A DNA stretch of 64,000 nt, taken from assembly GCA_001466705.2 (NCBI GenBank), contig LATX02000133.1, positions 62,001 to 126,000 on the forward strand, read 5' to 3'. The notes beneath the pieces are model-generated. The model ran no database searches, was not told the DNA's origin, and saw nothing but the letters and a program-made list of their open reading frames with translations. Both the position numbers and the translations under genes were made by a program. This document shows positions 33,733-44,400 of this stretch, piece by piece. Origin of the DNA: Moniliophthora roreri (lineage: Eukaryota > Basidiomycota > Agaricomycetes > Agaricales > Marasmiaceae). Every line of letters starts with the position of its first letter. The first letter of the stretch is position 1.

Positions 33733-35327
33733 TTAGTTCTTCTTGCCCGTAGACTTCCTGTTTCCGTTGCTAGCTTGCAGACCCGCCGGAGCCGGAGCAG
33801 CACCAGCACCAGCACCAGCGTTGTTAGCACCAGCGGCACCTGGAGCAGTGACCTCGAACTACGGGATTAACCACAAGTCAATTAATGATTGCGAAACAGC
33901 TAAGAACACGTACGTAGACAGCGTCATCCAAGGAACCGTGCTGAGCAATGGGAGCAAGGACCGGCTGGTGGTTAGCGGCCGCATTGATGGATGAGAGCTT
34001 GTAGAACCCAGCGGGAAGACCCTTGTTAACGTCCGCAGTGAGTTCATCATTGGCAGCCCTTCCGTTCAGTCCCTGTAAAGATGTCAAAATGAGTTATCAA
34101 ACTCTTGAATATATATCGTAGATACTCACGAGGAAGAATGCAAAGACATTCGGGTCCTTGGGTGTCGTGTCCTGGAAGGAGTCGATCTTTTCGATGACGA
34201 CGTGCGAGTGGCCCTTAATGATACCCTGTGCGTTGAGCTGTTGAGGTGCAGAGTAGTAGTTTGCCTGGGCATTGACAAAGTTTCCAGTCTCGAGGTTCCT
34301 AATGGCCATTCGGATGGTGAAGGCTTCATTCTCGTTTATCTGCTGGAGATTGACAGGGAACCTGAATTTTGATGAAGGCATGTTCTGGATGGCGGGGATG
34401 AGACCCATGGGTGCAGGGTTGCAAGATCCCTCCTTGACTTGCTTCCCGTCTAGACGAGCACCGTTGTCAGCAACACCGGGGAATTCGAATAACAAAGGAA
34501 CTTACTTGTGATCGGGAACTGTGCAAGGGTGTCTTTGCAGAAATTGATGAAATTGTTGGTCGAAGTGAGGGAAGGAACTTGTCCGGGTCCGGCTTGAGGA
34601 TCATTCTGACCATCCTGGGCGAAGCCAGTGGCAATGACGGCCGGGTCGAGGGCTGAACACAATACACTTAGAAACCGTCTTTTTTTTTGGGTGTAAAACA
34701 ACTCGACTTACTCAAGTTAGGGTCGCCACCAGCAGCACCGCCGTTTCCAGCGTTGTTTTGGCCTTGTTGAGCCTAGAGTAAATGTGAGAAAGTTGTCATA
34801 GAATTCGATAGAATCAACTTACCGGGGGAGCTTGTTCAGGGGGGGGTGGGTTGGCAGGTGGTGGGGCAGCACCTCCAGCCTGAGCACCAGTCTAGAGCCC
34901 CCGTCAGTACCAGGAAGAGCAATGATGTTCAGAATGCGACCTACTTCAGCTATCCGGGCATCACGATCAGCCTCCGTGGTACAGGTGATCGTGGTTCCTG
35001 GCGAGTTGACGAGAGGAAGTGCGGCACAGATAGTGCCAGGTGCACAAGGCTGTGATACAAACTTGCCAGCAACACATTGACTGAATTGACCGTTGATACA
35101 TGCGTTTTCACCGGCTTGGCAAGCTGCTCCCGGTTGAAGTGTCGCAAACTTTTGACTGTGGAAATAGACATCAATGGAAATTTTTGACTGAAATCCAGAC
35201 CTTTCACTTACTTGAGAGCAATAGCATCTTGGCCATTCTTCAATTTAAAGTCTTGACGCCTGCCAAGCTGCATGGGTCGTGCCGAAGCAGAAAGAATGAG
35301 AGCGAGGGTAACAAAAGCAACGTGCAT
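33733..35327 (-). CDS. secreted protein: CBM19-like chitin-binding domain fused to NPAP/AQHGS family domain (paralogue A)
   Basis: About eight exons (the first 35327-35212, the second 35155-34945, the last ending in TAA at 33733-33735) join in frame with GT-AG introns. A signal peptide opens the protein. Residues about 45-105 hold six Cys in a CBM19-like pattern (A-C-x6-A-C-I-N-G-Q-F-x-Q-C...C-A-P-G-T-x-C...T-I-T-C), a module known from fungal chitinases. A Pro/Gly/Asn-rich linker follows. The main domain carries L-D-P-x-V-I-A-T-G-F, N-N-F-I-N-F-C, G-S-C-N-P-A-P-M-G, F-V-N-A-Q-x-N-Y and A-x-N-H-Q-P-V-L-A-P-I-A-Q-H-G-S-L-D-D. This domain is common in mushroom secretomes; I know no established activity for it. 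Binding to chitin or the cell wall is inferred from the CBM19-like part. Paralogues lie at 38.1 and 58.5 kb. Confidence 0.85.
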
Positions 35328-35519
35328 TTTTTAAACGTGGGTGATGTGGATGGGTTTCTGAACGAGTGTGAGGACTAGCGAGTCAATGAAAGACACCAGG
35401 TCAAGTCTTTGAGTTGTAGGCGTGCTACGATCTCGGATCGAGCGAATGGAAGAACGAAGGAACGGTGGGTCGAAAGAAAGAGGGTTGACCGAAGTGAGGC
35501 ATAAAAGCCGCAAGTCCTC

Positions 35520-35533
35520 GCCTTATATATGAT
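35520..35533 (-). promoter_or_regulatory. TATA-like element upstream of paralogue A
   Basis: Minus strand ATCATATATAAGG lies about 195 bases upstream of the start codon at 35327. Position is compatible with a long 5' UTR; a closer CATAAAAGCC-type element on the opposite strand (about 35503) is an alternative. Confidence 0.3.
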
Positions 35534-36040
35534 CTGCTAGTGATGTGCCAGCTCATACATCCCCGGAGATCCAGAAAGAAATGGCAATTGCCCTCGGCAC
35601 AGTGATGAGGCTGCACAGGAACACATGAGTATCGTTATGCATCGCACTAGTGCGAAACGCGCTGGGAAAGCGAAGCGTTAGCCGCCAAGGTTGTGAAACC
35701 AATATCGCGATTTGTTATTTACCCATCAACTTCCGCTGACGGTACCTGTCCAGTTATTGCAATTAGACACAATCAATCATACAGCTACCGTAGGCGTGTC
35801 GAGTGACTCTTGGCACATTTCGTCGGACAGCTAGTAGCTTGCACTCGTTAGGATGTTCAAGACCTTTCCCACCTCAACTTGGGGCGACATTGGCTAATCT
35901 CTTTCTAAACTATGCATGAGGATGAATGAATCACCGACCGTATGGACGTAGAAGAACTGATGCTGAAATCCCGCGTCACGATAGTGCCCGCAATGTCGAT
36001 TTGTTGATAATTGATATTGATGTTGCTGTACATTCGAGAT
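35534..36040. other. intergenic, no gene seen
   Basis: Upstream region of paralogue A and downstream region of the HAD gene. No coding frame was recognised. Confidence 0.5.
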
Positions 36041-37182
36041 CTATGCTTCATCGTCCATGGTAACTTCAATGCCTCCATCGACCCTTTGAATCGTAACTCT
36101 GTGTAGAGTTAGTTCCAGTTGTAATGTACATACGGAAAACTCACTTTGTGAGGTCTTTGACAACGTAATCAGGGTGGGCATCTGAGCCAACAATTGCGGC
36201 CCGTTGCGTGGAAGTACAAACAGCAAGAGTCTTGGAGCCAGCGTTTCGACCAGACTTGAGTCCCGAAATAGCATCTTCAATTACCAGGCCTGTGGTACTC
36301 AAATACTCCAGCATTGAGAATTGACCGGGTAGCTCGGAAACGGAACATACATTTGTGCGGATCTGTTCGGCATTTCCTCGCGCCAGCGAGGTATGGGTCT
36401 GGATGCGGCTTTCCATGTTCAACATCGTTCGAAGTCACGATTCCAGCTATCGGTAAGGAAATACCACACTGCTCAAGGGCACGAGGAGCATAGAAAGCCG
36501 TCGCTGATTACACAGGATGGTTGAGAAGTCAACGGATTGTACACATGCAGGTCCGGTGGAACATATCAACGACGAGAAATGATAGAAGATGAAACGTGGC
36601 GCCCACCTGAAGTAACTATGGTCCAGCTGGAAGGGTGATCGGATTTCAGCTACCAAGAGATTATCTGAGAAACTTATCTGAGAAAGGACTTCAAATATGT
36701 ACACACGAACCTTTGTAAGCAGAGATATAACACCTGGTAGCGCGACAGGACCTCCTCTGATAACTTCCGCCTCAAATCTCTCGATTTCGACCTTTCACAA
36801 TGCCACATAGTTGGTATGTTGATCTTGACTGTGGAAGGGACGGTCTGACCTGCAGTTTCTGCTCATCCCGGATGCCACAGACGTCCTTCAGTGTATCGTA
36901 TAGTCTTCGCCCATGGGTCTCGTGTACAATCTTCATTAGATCTCCGAGATTATAATCCTTGCAAAATGTTTCCCATGCCTTTACCAAGCCTGGCGTCGAG
37001 TCTATGAGAGTTCTGTGTTGACCGAGACATAGAGATGAATGGGTTCTAGATTTTTGCAGACTAAGTCTCACCCGTCCATATCGAAGAGAATCTGTCCCGA
37101 AGGAGAGGTAACATGTCAGTGAAGAATCTTTGCAACGATCAGTCGACCGCACCGCATTCACGACGATAGTCTTTAAACCCAT
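36041..37182 (-). CDS. HAD-superfamily phosphatase (GPP/DOG type)
   Basis: A 30-nt first exon (37182-37153), a 20-nt second exon (37091-37072) and several later exons join in frame. The protein begins M-G-L-K-T-I-V-V-N-A and carries HAD motif I D-M-D-G-T-L-I-D-S-T, motif II S/T in T-I-V-T-S, the motif III Lys in H-G-K-P-H-P-D-P-Y-L and motif IV V-V-E-D-A-I-S-G-L. It ends V-T-M-D-D-E-A at 36041. The layout matches yeast glycerol-1-phosphatase and 2-deoxyglucose-6-phosphatase relatives, cytosolic enzymes that remove phosphate from small sugar or polyol phosphates. The exact substrate cannot be told from sequence. Motif I is split by an intron, as is usual in basidiomycete copies with many short exons. 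Confidence 0.85.
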
Positions 37183-38135
37183 TTGTTAAGGCCGTTTGAA
37201 TATAATCTATACTTGCTGAGCGCTGTAGCTGTCGGAGGTATGCTGGAAAGCAGGGTGTTGATATAACATGGTGTGGATGCCAGCTGACCAGAAGCGCGCC
37301 GTCGGCGACGCAGAGCGAATGTTTCCGTGATTTTCCCACCACCAGTGCCTTTACCTGCTACCACGAATTATGGTTCCAAAGCTCGAGTATAGAAGTTGAA
37401 TGAAAATATCAGCGCCCACAAACCCGACTGCTGATGTGAGTACTTCCGTTTGAGCCCACTCATTTTCATCACCAAGTGTCTAAAGCGGTTACTTGTGCCA
37501 ACGCTTGAGAAATCTAATGGATTTGGCTAGCCTCACTTTCTCAAATCCCTTGTTTTTTTCCCTCAGTTTTGATCCAAAAATAAGCTCAACCGCCGCTCAG
37601 CAACCAATGACAGACATAAATGTCACTTCAATCAGTACCTGTCTGCAACCCTTTGAGACATTTACTGTGACTCGAGTGCGCATGGACCGATCTGCAAACT
37701 CTGGACTTTGCTAAACTACCACCCCAACCTTTGGAACCGGAGATGGGTGAACTTCACTGTTTTCAAAGGAAGGGTAGCGAAGCGGGATACTTTCGACCAA
37801 TGGAAGCTGGCTTTTACTGATCTATTCTAGGAGTGTACAGCCATTTCAGCGGCAGCCCATCACAGACACTGTCCAATGCAGTCGTCCAATGGCATGGGGC
37901 ATCATGTATCTGTCACACCAACCCGAGAACTGTCAACCCTAAATATAAAACCCACCTCACCGACAGGTTCCTTCCAACCTTCGTTCTTCTTTTTCCCCCT
38001 TTCCGTCTTGGTCAAGCTCACCTTTACCGCAAGCGATCTGTGATCGTCGGTCTTACCTCAATCACTAGACCTGGTGTCCAACTTCAAAGCCTCTGTGCAT
38101 TCATTCATTAACATTCTTTTCGCATCGGACCAATC
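37183..38135. other. intergenic, promoter region of paralogue B
   Basis: No coding frame is convincing. A TATA box lies at 37944-37949 and a T/C-rich stretch at about 37975-38010. Confidence 0.5.
37944..37949 (+). promoter_or_regulatory. TATA box of paralogue B
   Basis: TATAAA inside AAATATAAAACCC, followed by a pyrimidine-rich tract typical of strongly expressed fungal genes. It lies about 190 bases before the start codon at 38136. Confidence 0.6.
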
Positions 38136-39850
38136 ATGAAGACCTCTGTTTTACTTGTTTCTCTGCTCCTCGCGTTGTCGACTAGCGCCGCACCGCAGAA
38201 TCGTGGTGGAAACCGTGGTGGGAATCGTGGCGGAAACCGTGGTCAACAGCAGGCTGGCCAGCAACAACAGGGAGGTCAGCAAGCGGGCCAGGGCCAGCAG
38301 GGGGTGCGTAGCAGACCTTTTTAGCTTCGATTTCGATAATTGACGTCCTTCTAGCAACAAGGCGCTAACAATGGTGGAGCGGCCGGAGGCGCTGCAGCTG
38401 GCGGCGATCCTCAGACTTCTCTCAGTGTGTACTACCTGTTACCTGTCATTTACGGAAATCTCAATGATTGCATAGCTCTTGATCCCAAAGTCATTGCGAC
38501 AGGATTCCAGAACGACGGACAAGGTGAGTAATTCGCGCAAACGTCATTCGCCGCGCGTCTAATATAATGTCTCCTCCACAGATCAACCCACTGAGGGTCA
38601 GTAACTCGAGGTATTGAGGAAGTCTGTCTACTAACACACCTTTTTCAGGACAAGTTCCCTCCCTCACGTCGAGCAACAACTTCATCAACTTCTGCTTGAC
38701 CCGCCCCGATCTACCCATCACTAGTAAGTCTCAAATTTCAAACCAAGAACCCCATTTAAATCTCTTGAAGACGGCAAGCAGATCACGACTGGATCATGTA
38801 ACCCTGCACCCATTGGTCTCATCCCCAGCATCGACAATATGCCTTCGAGTAAATTTGTCGACCCGCCCGTGAGTCCACCAAAGTGATTTACATGTATCGA
38901 CTCAAGGTGCTAATAATGGTGCTAACGCACAGAATGGGGGCAATGTTGCCGCCGACCAAAAGTTCACCATCGTCATGGCCATCCGGGGTATGCAAACTGG
39001 AGCTTTCGTCAATGCTCAGGAGAACTACTTCGCTGCTCCTCAGCAGCTGAATGGCCAAGGTCAAATTATTGGTCACACTCACGTAGTCGTTGAGCAGCTG
39101 GATAGCTTGACTCAGACAACCCCCACGGACCCCAAGAAGTTTGCCTTCTTCAAGGTTAGTACTGCTCGAATCGCGTTGATTTGTGGCTTGATACTTAAGA
39201 ATATTACAGGGTTTGAATGCTGCCGCCCAGAACGGGCAACTTACTGCCGATGTCGATAAGGGTTTGCCCGCCGGCGCGTACAGAATGTGCTCCATCAATG
39301 CTTCGTCCAACCACCAGCCTGTGATTGTACCAGTCGCACAGCACGGTTCATTGGATGACTGTTCATACTTCACTGTTGGTGGTGCTGCTGCGGGCGTGAG
39401 TGCATTGAGTATTTTACATGTATTTTTTGACTGACACGAGCGTCACAGGGTGCCAATGGGGGTGCCGCAGGTGCAAACGGAGGTGCCGCAGGCGCAAACG
39501 GGCAGCAAGGCCAGAATAACGGTCAGCAGAATAACGGACAACAAGGTGCTCAGCCAGGTGCTGCTCCTGCCGTGAGTAACTTTAGTGATTTCAGTATTTA
39601 CTATATCTGACACGAGTGATAGGGTGCCAACAACGGTGCCAATGGGGGTACTGCAGGTCAACAAGGCGCCCAGCAAGGTCAACAGGGTGCTCAACCAGGC
39701 GCTGCTCCTGCCGTGAGTGACTTGCAGCGGTTAATAGTAGACCTTAACTGACACACGGCTCAGCAGCAAGGCCAGAACCGTGGTGGGAACCGTGGAGGAC
39801 GAGGACGAGGCCGTCAACAGCGTTCTCTACTCTCGAGAATGTCGCTCTAA
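38136..39850 (+). CDS. secreted Gly/Gln/Asn-rich NPAP/AQHGS family protein (paralogue B)
   Basis: Start ATG 38136, stop TAA 39848-39850, about ten or more exons with 45-60 bp introns. After a signal peptide there are four N-R-G-G repeats and a Gln/Gly-rich region, then the conserved domain with L-D-P-K-V-I-A-T-G-F, N-N-F-I-N-F-C, G-S-C-N-P-A-P-I-G, F-V-N-A-Q-E-N-Y-F, N-H-Q-P-V-I-V-P-V-A-Q-H-G-S-L-D-D and C-S-Y-F-T-V. The C-terminus consists of Ala/Gly/Asn/Gln repeats encoded by near-duplicate exons that end G-A-A-P-A, and then R-G-G/R-G-R-G-R boxes. The role is unknown; low-complexity flanks suggest a wall- or matrix-associated secreted protein. It lacks the CBM19-like domain of paralogue A. 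Confidence 0.85.
39450..39768 (+). repeat. tandem exon-intron duplication in paralogue B
   Basis: Exons at about 39450-39570 and 39624-39711 both start G-A-N and end Q-P-G-A-A-P-A followed by GTGAGT. The three introns around them share TGACAC(G/A) near their 3' ends (about 39430, 39610 and 39750). This is a unit of exon plus intron copied in tandem. Confidence 0.65.
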
Positions 39851-40127
39851 TTTTGATGATTGAGGATTTGAAGACGACTGATTCTTTCGTCCAGCATCTG
39901 CGATGCATTGGGTGAGAGAGCAGAGGTTCTTGACTATTTGATACCCATCTAATGCCTTTCGATTGCGTACTTATATTAACTGAGCAATGAAATTGGCCTG
40001 GTGAGCTTGATACGAGAATATAAATGAGCAACATGAATTAAGGCATGAATCCAACATTGAAAAATGACAACAGACAGTTTTCGGCCGAAGGCCGGCGCAT
40101 TATACATATTGCATCCACGAGTCATTG

Positions 40128-41304
40128 ATGCGATCGATGAGTGCTCACGCATTTACCATTAAGGTCCCTGCAACCTCCGCAAATATTGGCCCAGGATTCG
40201 ATGTAGTTGGCCTTTCTCTCTCTCTTCATCTTACCCTCACAGTTACTGTTCCTTCAAAACCATCATCCTCGACTTATGCCCCGCCAACCATAACTTACTC
40301 AGGAGAGGGTTCCAAAGACGTTCCTCTAGATCCCTACAAGAATCTGCTCACACGAGTCGCTCTCTATGTCCTTCGATGCAACGGAATTCGTTCATTTCCC
40401 TCTGAAACAAAAATACATGCCCACAATGAGATACCCTTCGGTAGAGGTCTGGGTTCCTCTGGTGCAGCAGTCATAGCGGGTGTTTTGTTGGGTAACGAGA
40501 TTGGAAGGCTCCAACTGTCAACAGAACGGCTTTTGGATTTCGCGCTCATGGTAGAGAGGCACCCTGATAATGTCACGGCAGCGCTGGTAGGGGGATTCGT
40601 AGGATCATACCTGAGGGAATTGGACGAAGCAGATACTGCAGCTGCTAGCGTTCCTCTCAGCGAAGTCTTACCGGAATATCCACCAGATGCGGGAGAGGAT
40701 TGGGGTTTGAACCCTCCGCCTCCGCCTCAAGGCATTGGGCATTTTGTGCGGTTTGGTTGGTCAGATTCGATCAAAGCTGTCGCGATCATTCCCAGGTTCG
40801 AGTTGAGCACGGCAAAAGCCAGAGAGGTTCTTCCAAAGGAATACTCTCGCAAAGACCTCGTATGTGTCCCGGCTCCCTTCTCGCACTATGATAGAACCAA
40901 ACGGATCTTTTAGGTCTTCAACCTCCAACGTCTGGCTGTCCTCACCACTGCACTTGCTCAAAATCCACCAGACTCCGACCTCATTTACGAAGCCATGAAA
41001 GATCGCGTTCACCAACCGTACCGAAAAACATTGGTAAGTTTTTTTCTGCGACACATCCTTTGCCGCCCGTAATCTTCGTGCATAGATACCTGGTCTTCCA
41101 GAAGTTACTTCCCAAATCACACCATCAACCCATCCAGGTCTCCTCGGTATATGTCTTTCTGGGGCAGGCCCCACAATTCTTGCTCTTGCTACCGATGGAT
41201 TCGAGTCTATAGCAGAAGACGCACGCACTATTTTCCAGAAGGAAGGGGTAGACATAGATTGGAAGGTGTTAGAAGTCGTAGGGGGCAGTAGTGTTCAGCA
41301 TTGA
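40128..41304 (+). CDS. thr1: homoserine kinase
   Basis: Three exons (40128-40859, 40914-41033, 41086-41304) give 356 residues, close to the 357 of yeast Thr1. The N-terminus has V-P-A-T-S-A-N-I-G-P-G-F-D, and the GHMP kinase ATP loop G-R-G-L-G-S-S-G-A-A lies near residue 106. The C-terminus has L-S-G-A-G-P-T-I-L-A, the third GHMP motif. The enzyme phosphorylates L-homoserine with ATP in the threonine pathway (EC 2.7.1.39) in the cytosol. An alternative start three codons downstream (40137) is possible. Both introns (54 and 52 bp) join conserved blocks cleanly. Confidence 0.95.
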
Positions 41305-41427
41305 GTCATCAAGAATGGTATATTGATTATCATAAGATGTAGCGTGAAATACAATCATTTCAATACAGTATCAATCATCTGCGGTATTCGTGCAAATTCG
41401 TAAATCATGCAAAAAGAGTGTAATATA

Positions 41428-44400
41428 CTAATCCCCACAAGTAAGGCAGACTGCCCTCATCGCTACCAGAGCACCCGCGCTGGGGTCGAAAGGTAAGTCA
41501 ACGGTGAATAACACATCACTCCTGTCGCCATTGAGATAAACGGGTAGGTTGACGAGGTTCTCCCGCTCTGAATCGTCCGTCTGAACCCAACGAATCTGCG
41601 AAGGGTTGAGCCTAACAATCTCGCCATTGTTGAGTGTGAGCTTGTCCGTTGCCCAGGAAGCACCTTCCAACGCAAGACCTAAAGTGATGAGCGACATGAG
41701 TAAGTGGTCGAGATGAAGAGCACGTGTGATACTCACCATCGACGATGAAGGCACTTGGATCGTTCACTCGCTCGATATCCAGCCTCAAGCTCAGCGTCTC
41801 CAAACTCCACTTTTTACGATGAGCAACTGCTTGTCTAGTCGCTGTTACGTACGCCTCAGGGAAGAACAATCCACCAAGCCAGACTTCCACGTTGTTCAGG
41901 TTATCGAGACCTGCAATGTTATCCAACTGTGAAAGTCGACGAGCAAAGTTTGCAATCCAACCGGAAACGGCCATTGCTTTGGGAACCTTGTATTGCCTCC
42001 AGTGGTTGGGAATCGTGCCTTGAATCAAAGTAAGTCTCGTGAAGGAATATTGCGGACTATGACGTACCCTTCGTGAGTGCGCTCATAAGGCTACGCAGAT
42101 GGTTCGTTTGCTTCAGCTCGCCTTGACAGACCTTGACAACGTCGCCTAGATCCTTTCTGACTTGTGACAGTAACTTCCGGCCGATAGCACCCTCCCGAGA
42201 GAAGAGCCGATAAAGCGGGTCCTGGTTGTCACTCGATCGAGGCGCAAGAGTGTTGAATTTCTTCGGGATGGTTCAGAAATGGTAACATATTAACTGGTAA
42301 AATACTCTTACCTCTGGAAGTAATGCGAGCCATTCTCGGCAACGATCATGCAAGGATCTCATCCAAGCGGGTTGTTGAGAGCCTTGAGACTTCGAGGCAC
42401 TTGGCGTAGCTTCATCATCGTCATCTGCCAACATTCTCATTTTACGTAACTTTCCTAGTAGCTCATTTCCTATAGGTGGTCAAAGATTAGCAATAAGGAG
42501 TTAATCGTCAGCGAAAAGCAAACCTTGAGCAACAGCAATGACACGCTCTGCAGTTGGAGGCAGGCTGAGCCATGAAGGGGGCTCGCGATCAGGCAGATCT
42601 TGGGCCCATGACAAGAATTGCTCCATCTTCGTTCCGTCGGGAGCCCCAAGCAACATCTTGCCAGTAATGGAAGGCACGAGGTGGAAATCAACGTTATACG
42701 CCATCGGCGTGAATAAGTTGTCGACGAAAGAGTCGAGAATCCTTTGGTCAAAGTCGCTATCGACTCTCCCACCATATACGGACTGTTTAACAAGGGTGCG
42801 GAGAGCATCCCATGGGATTGTAGCTGGGTCAATGTTCGCCCTTCCTTTGGACACGCTTCCAAGCCAAATATCAATTGTTTGGAACGCTGAGGCCATATCA
42901 GAGTCATTGAAGTCATAGACCTTGCTCCAGCCAAGGGGAACGTATCGCAGACGCTCTTGTATAACTGCATGGAACCATGCGAGAAGGAAATACAAACGAC
43001 CTTTCTCCGCGGGTCCTTGGGATAGACGGGATGTTGGTACCCCGCGAAGTGAGTCAAGAAGATTAGCCTTGATACCGGGCGGTGGTTCATTCATTATGAG
43101 TCGGGACTGGCGCAAGATATTGACGGGAATGGACGGGTTGGCTTCCATCGTGAGGAATAGACGGAAACTGCGATGGGGATTCAAGGTTTGTAGTTTCTTC
43201 TCTAATTGACCAAGCCATGAGGGGGCAAGGTGCACGTTCTTGAGCAAAACCCATGTACCCTGTCGGGCAGCAGCGGCAATAGCCTGGTCGGCTAAGGCAA
43301 AGCCCTCTTGAGATCCCATGGCTACCGACGATGATCGTGCACCAATGTTCTTGATCAGATTTTCCACCTTATAGCCGGCATCATAGCCGTGCACCGATAC
43401 CATTGCTACAGGTGTGACCGCAGGGACTTCGTCAGCTACCATTGCACCCAAATCATATGCAGATTGGACGGATATATCCATGTTGAAGACAATCCGCACA
43501 AATCGGGCAACTGCCTCCAGCAGTCGATCTGGTCGTAGACACTTGATAATCAGAACAGCACGAAGAGCCTCTACAGCAGCTGCAAAAAAGAAAAATATCA
43601 GCGCAAAGTATGATCTGTGCTTCTTTGAGAACATACGTGTGCTGGGTTCCCAGGGCATTGGTACGTTGCCTTCTGGTGTATTCGAATCTAAGAATTCCCT
43701 CCATACATCTTCATTCTCAGTTATGTGACTTTGAATAGGTTCGAAGAGAGTGTTCTTTGCATAAGTGTCGAGACGCAATGCTTGGTCTGCAGTGAGAATC
43801 GGGTGTTGTGAGCCCGCTGGCACAGCAATTGTTGCGGTGACATTGTCACTGCTCTCCAAAAGGAACTCCAATTCATCCGTTATCTCTTCAACACCTCGTA
43901 ACTTGACCTGTCCCAGCAACACTGCAAGCATGACTCGATCACGATGAAGCAGAGCTCTGGAGGTGCGCTGGTAAACCACCAGGAAAAGGTCGTTAAGTAG
44001 GATATCCCTTCTTTGGCTGTAGTCGGTGACGTTCTTCAGATTCGGGTTGTGATGAAGAATGTAGTCAAATATGTCGAGGAAAAATCGCAGGGAGAACTGA
44101 TAGAAATGATTGACGAGGTTCAGCTGCTCTAAAACGAAGAACACAGCGCTGCATGCTTGTGCCAAAGGAAGGTATTCAGCTGTGACTTGTTCAACTTCCT
44201 TCATAACAATATCCGTCTCTTCAACCTTGCGAGTGATTTCTGCAGCTTCTCGTTTCAGCGTCTCGAGAGTGTCAATCACTTTGTCGTCGTCCAAAATGTT
44301 ACCCGATGATTCGTTAAGCGCCTGCAGAAGTAGTCGCTCTAGGGTACGAAGTCGGAGGCGGAACTCTCCCTGAATCTTCATTAAATCCGTCCGTTTTCGT

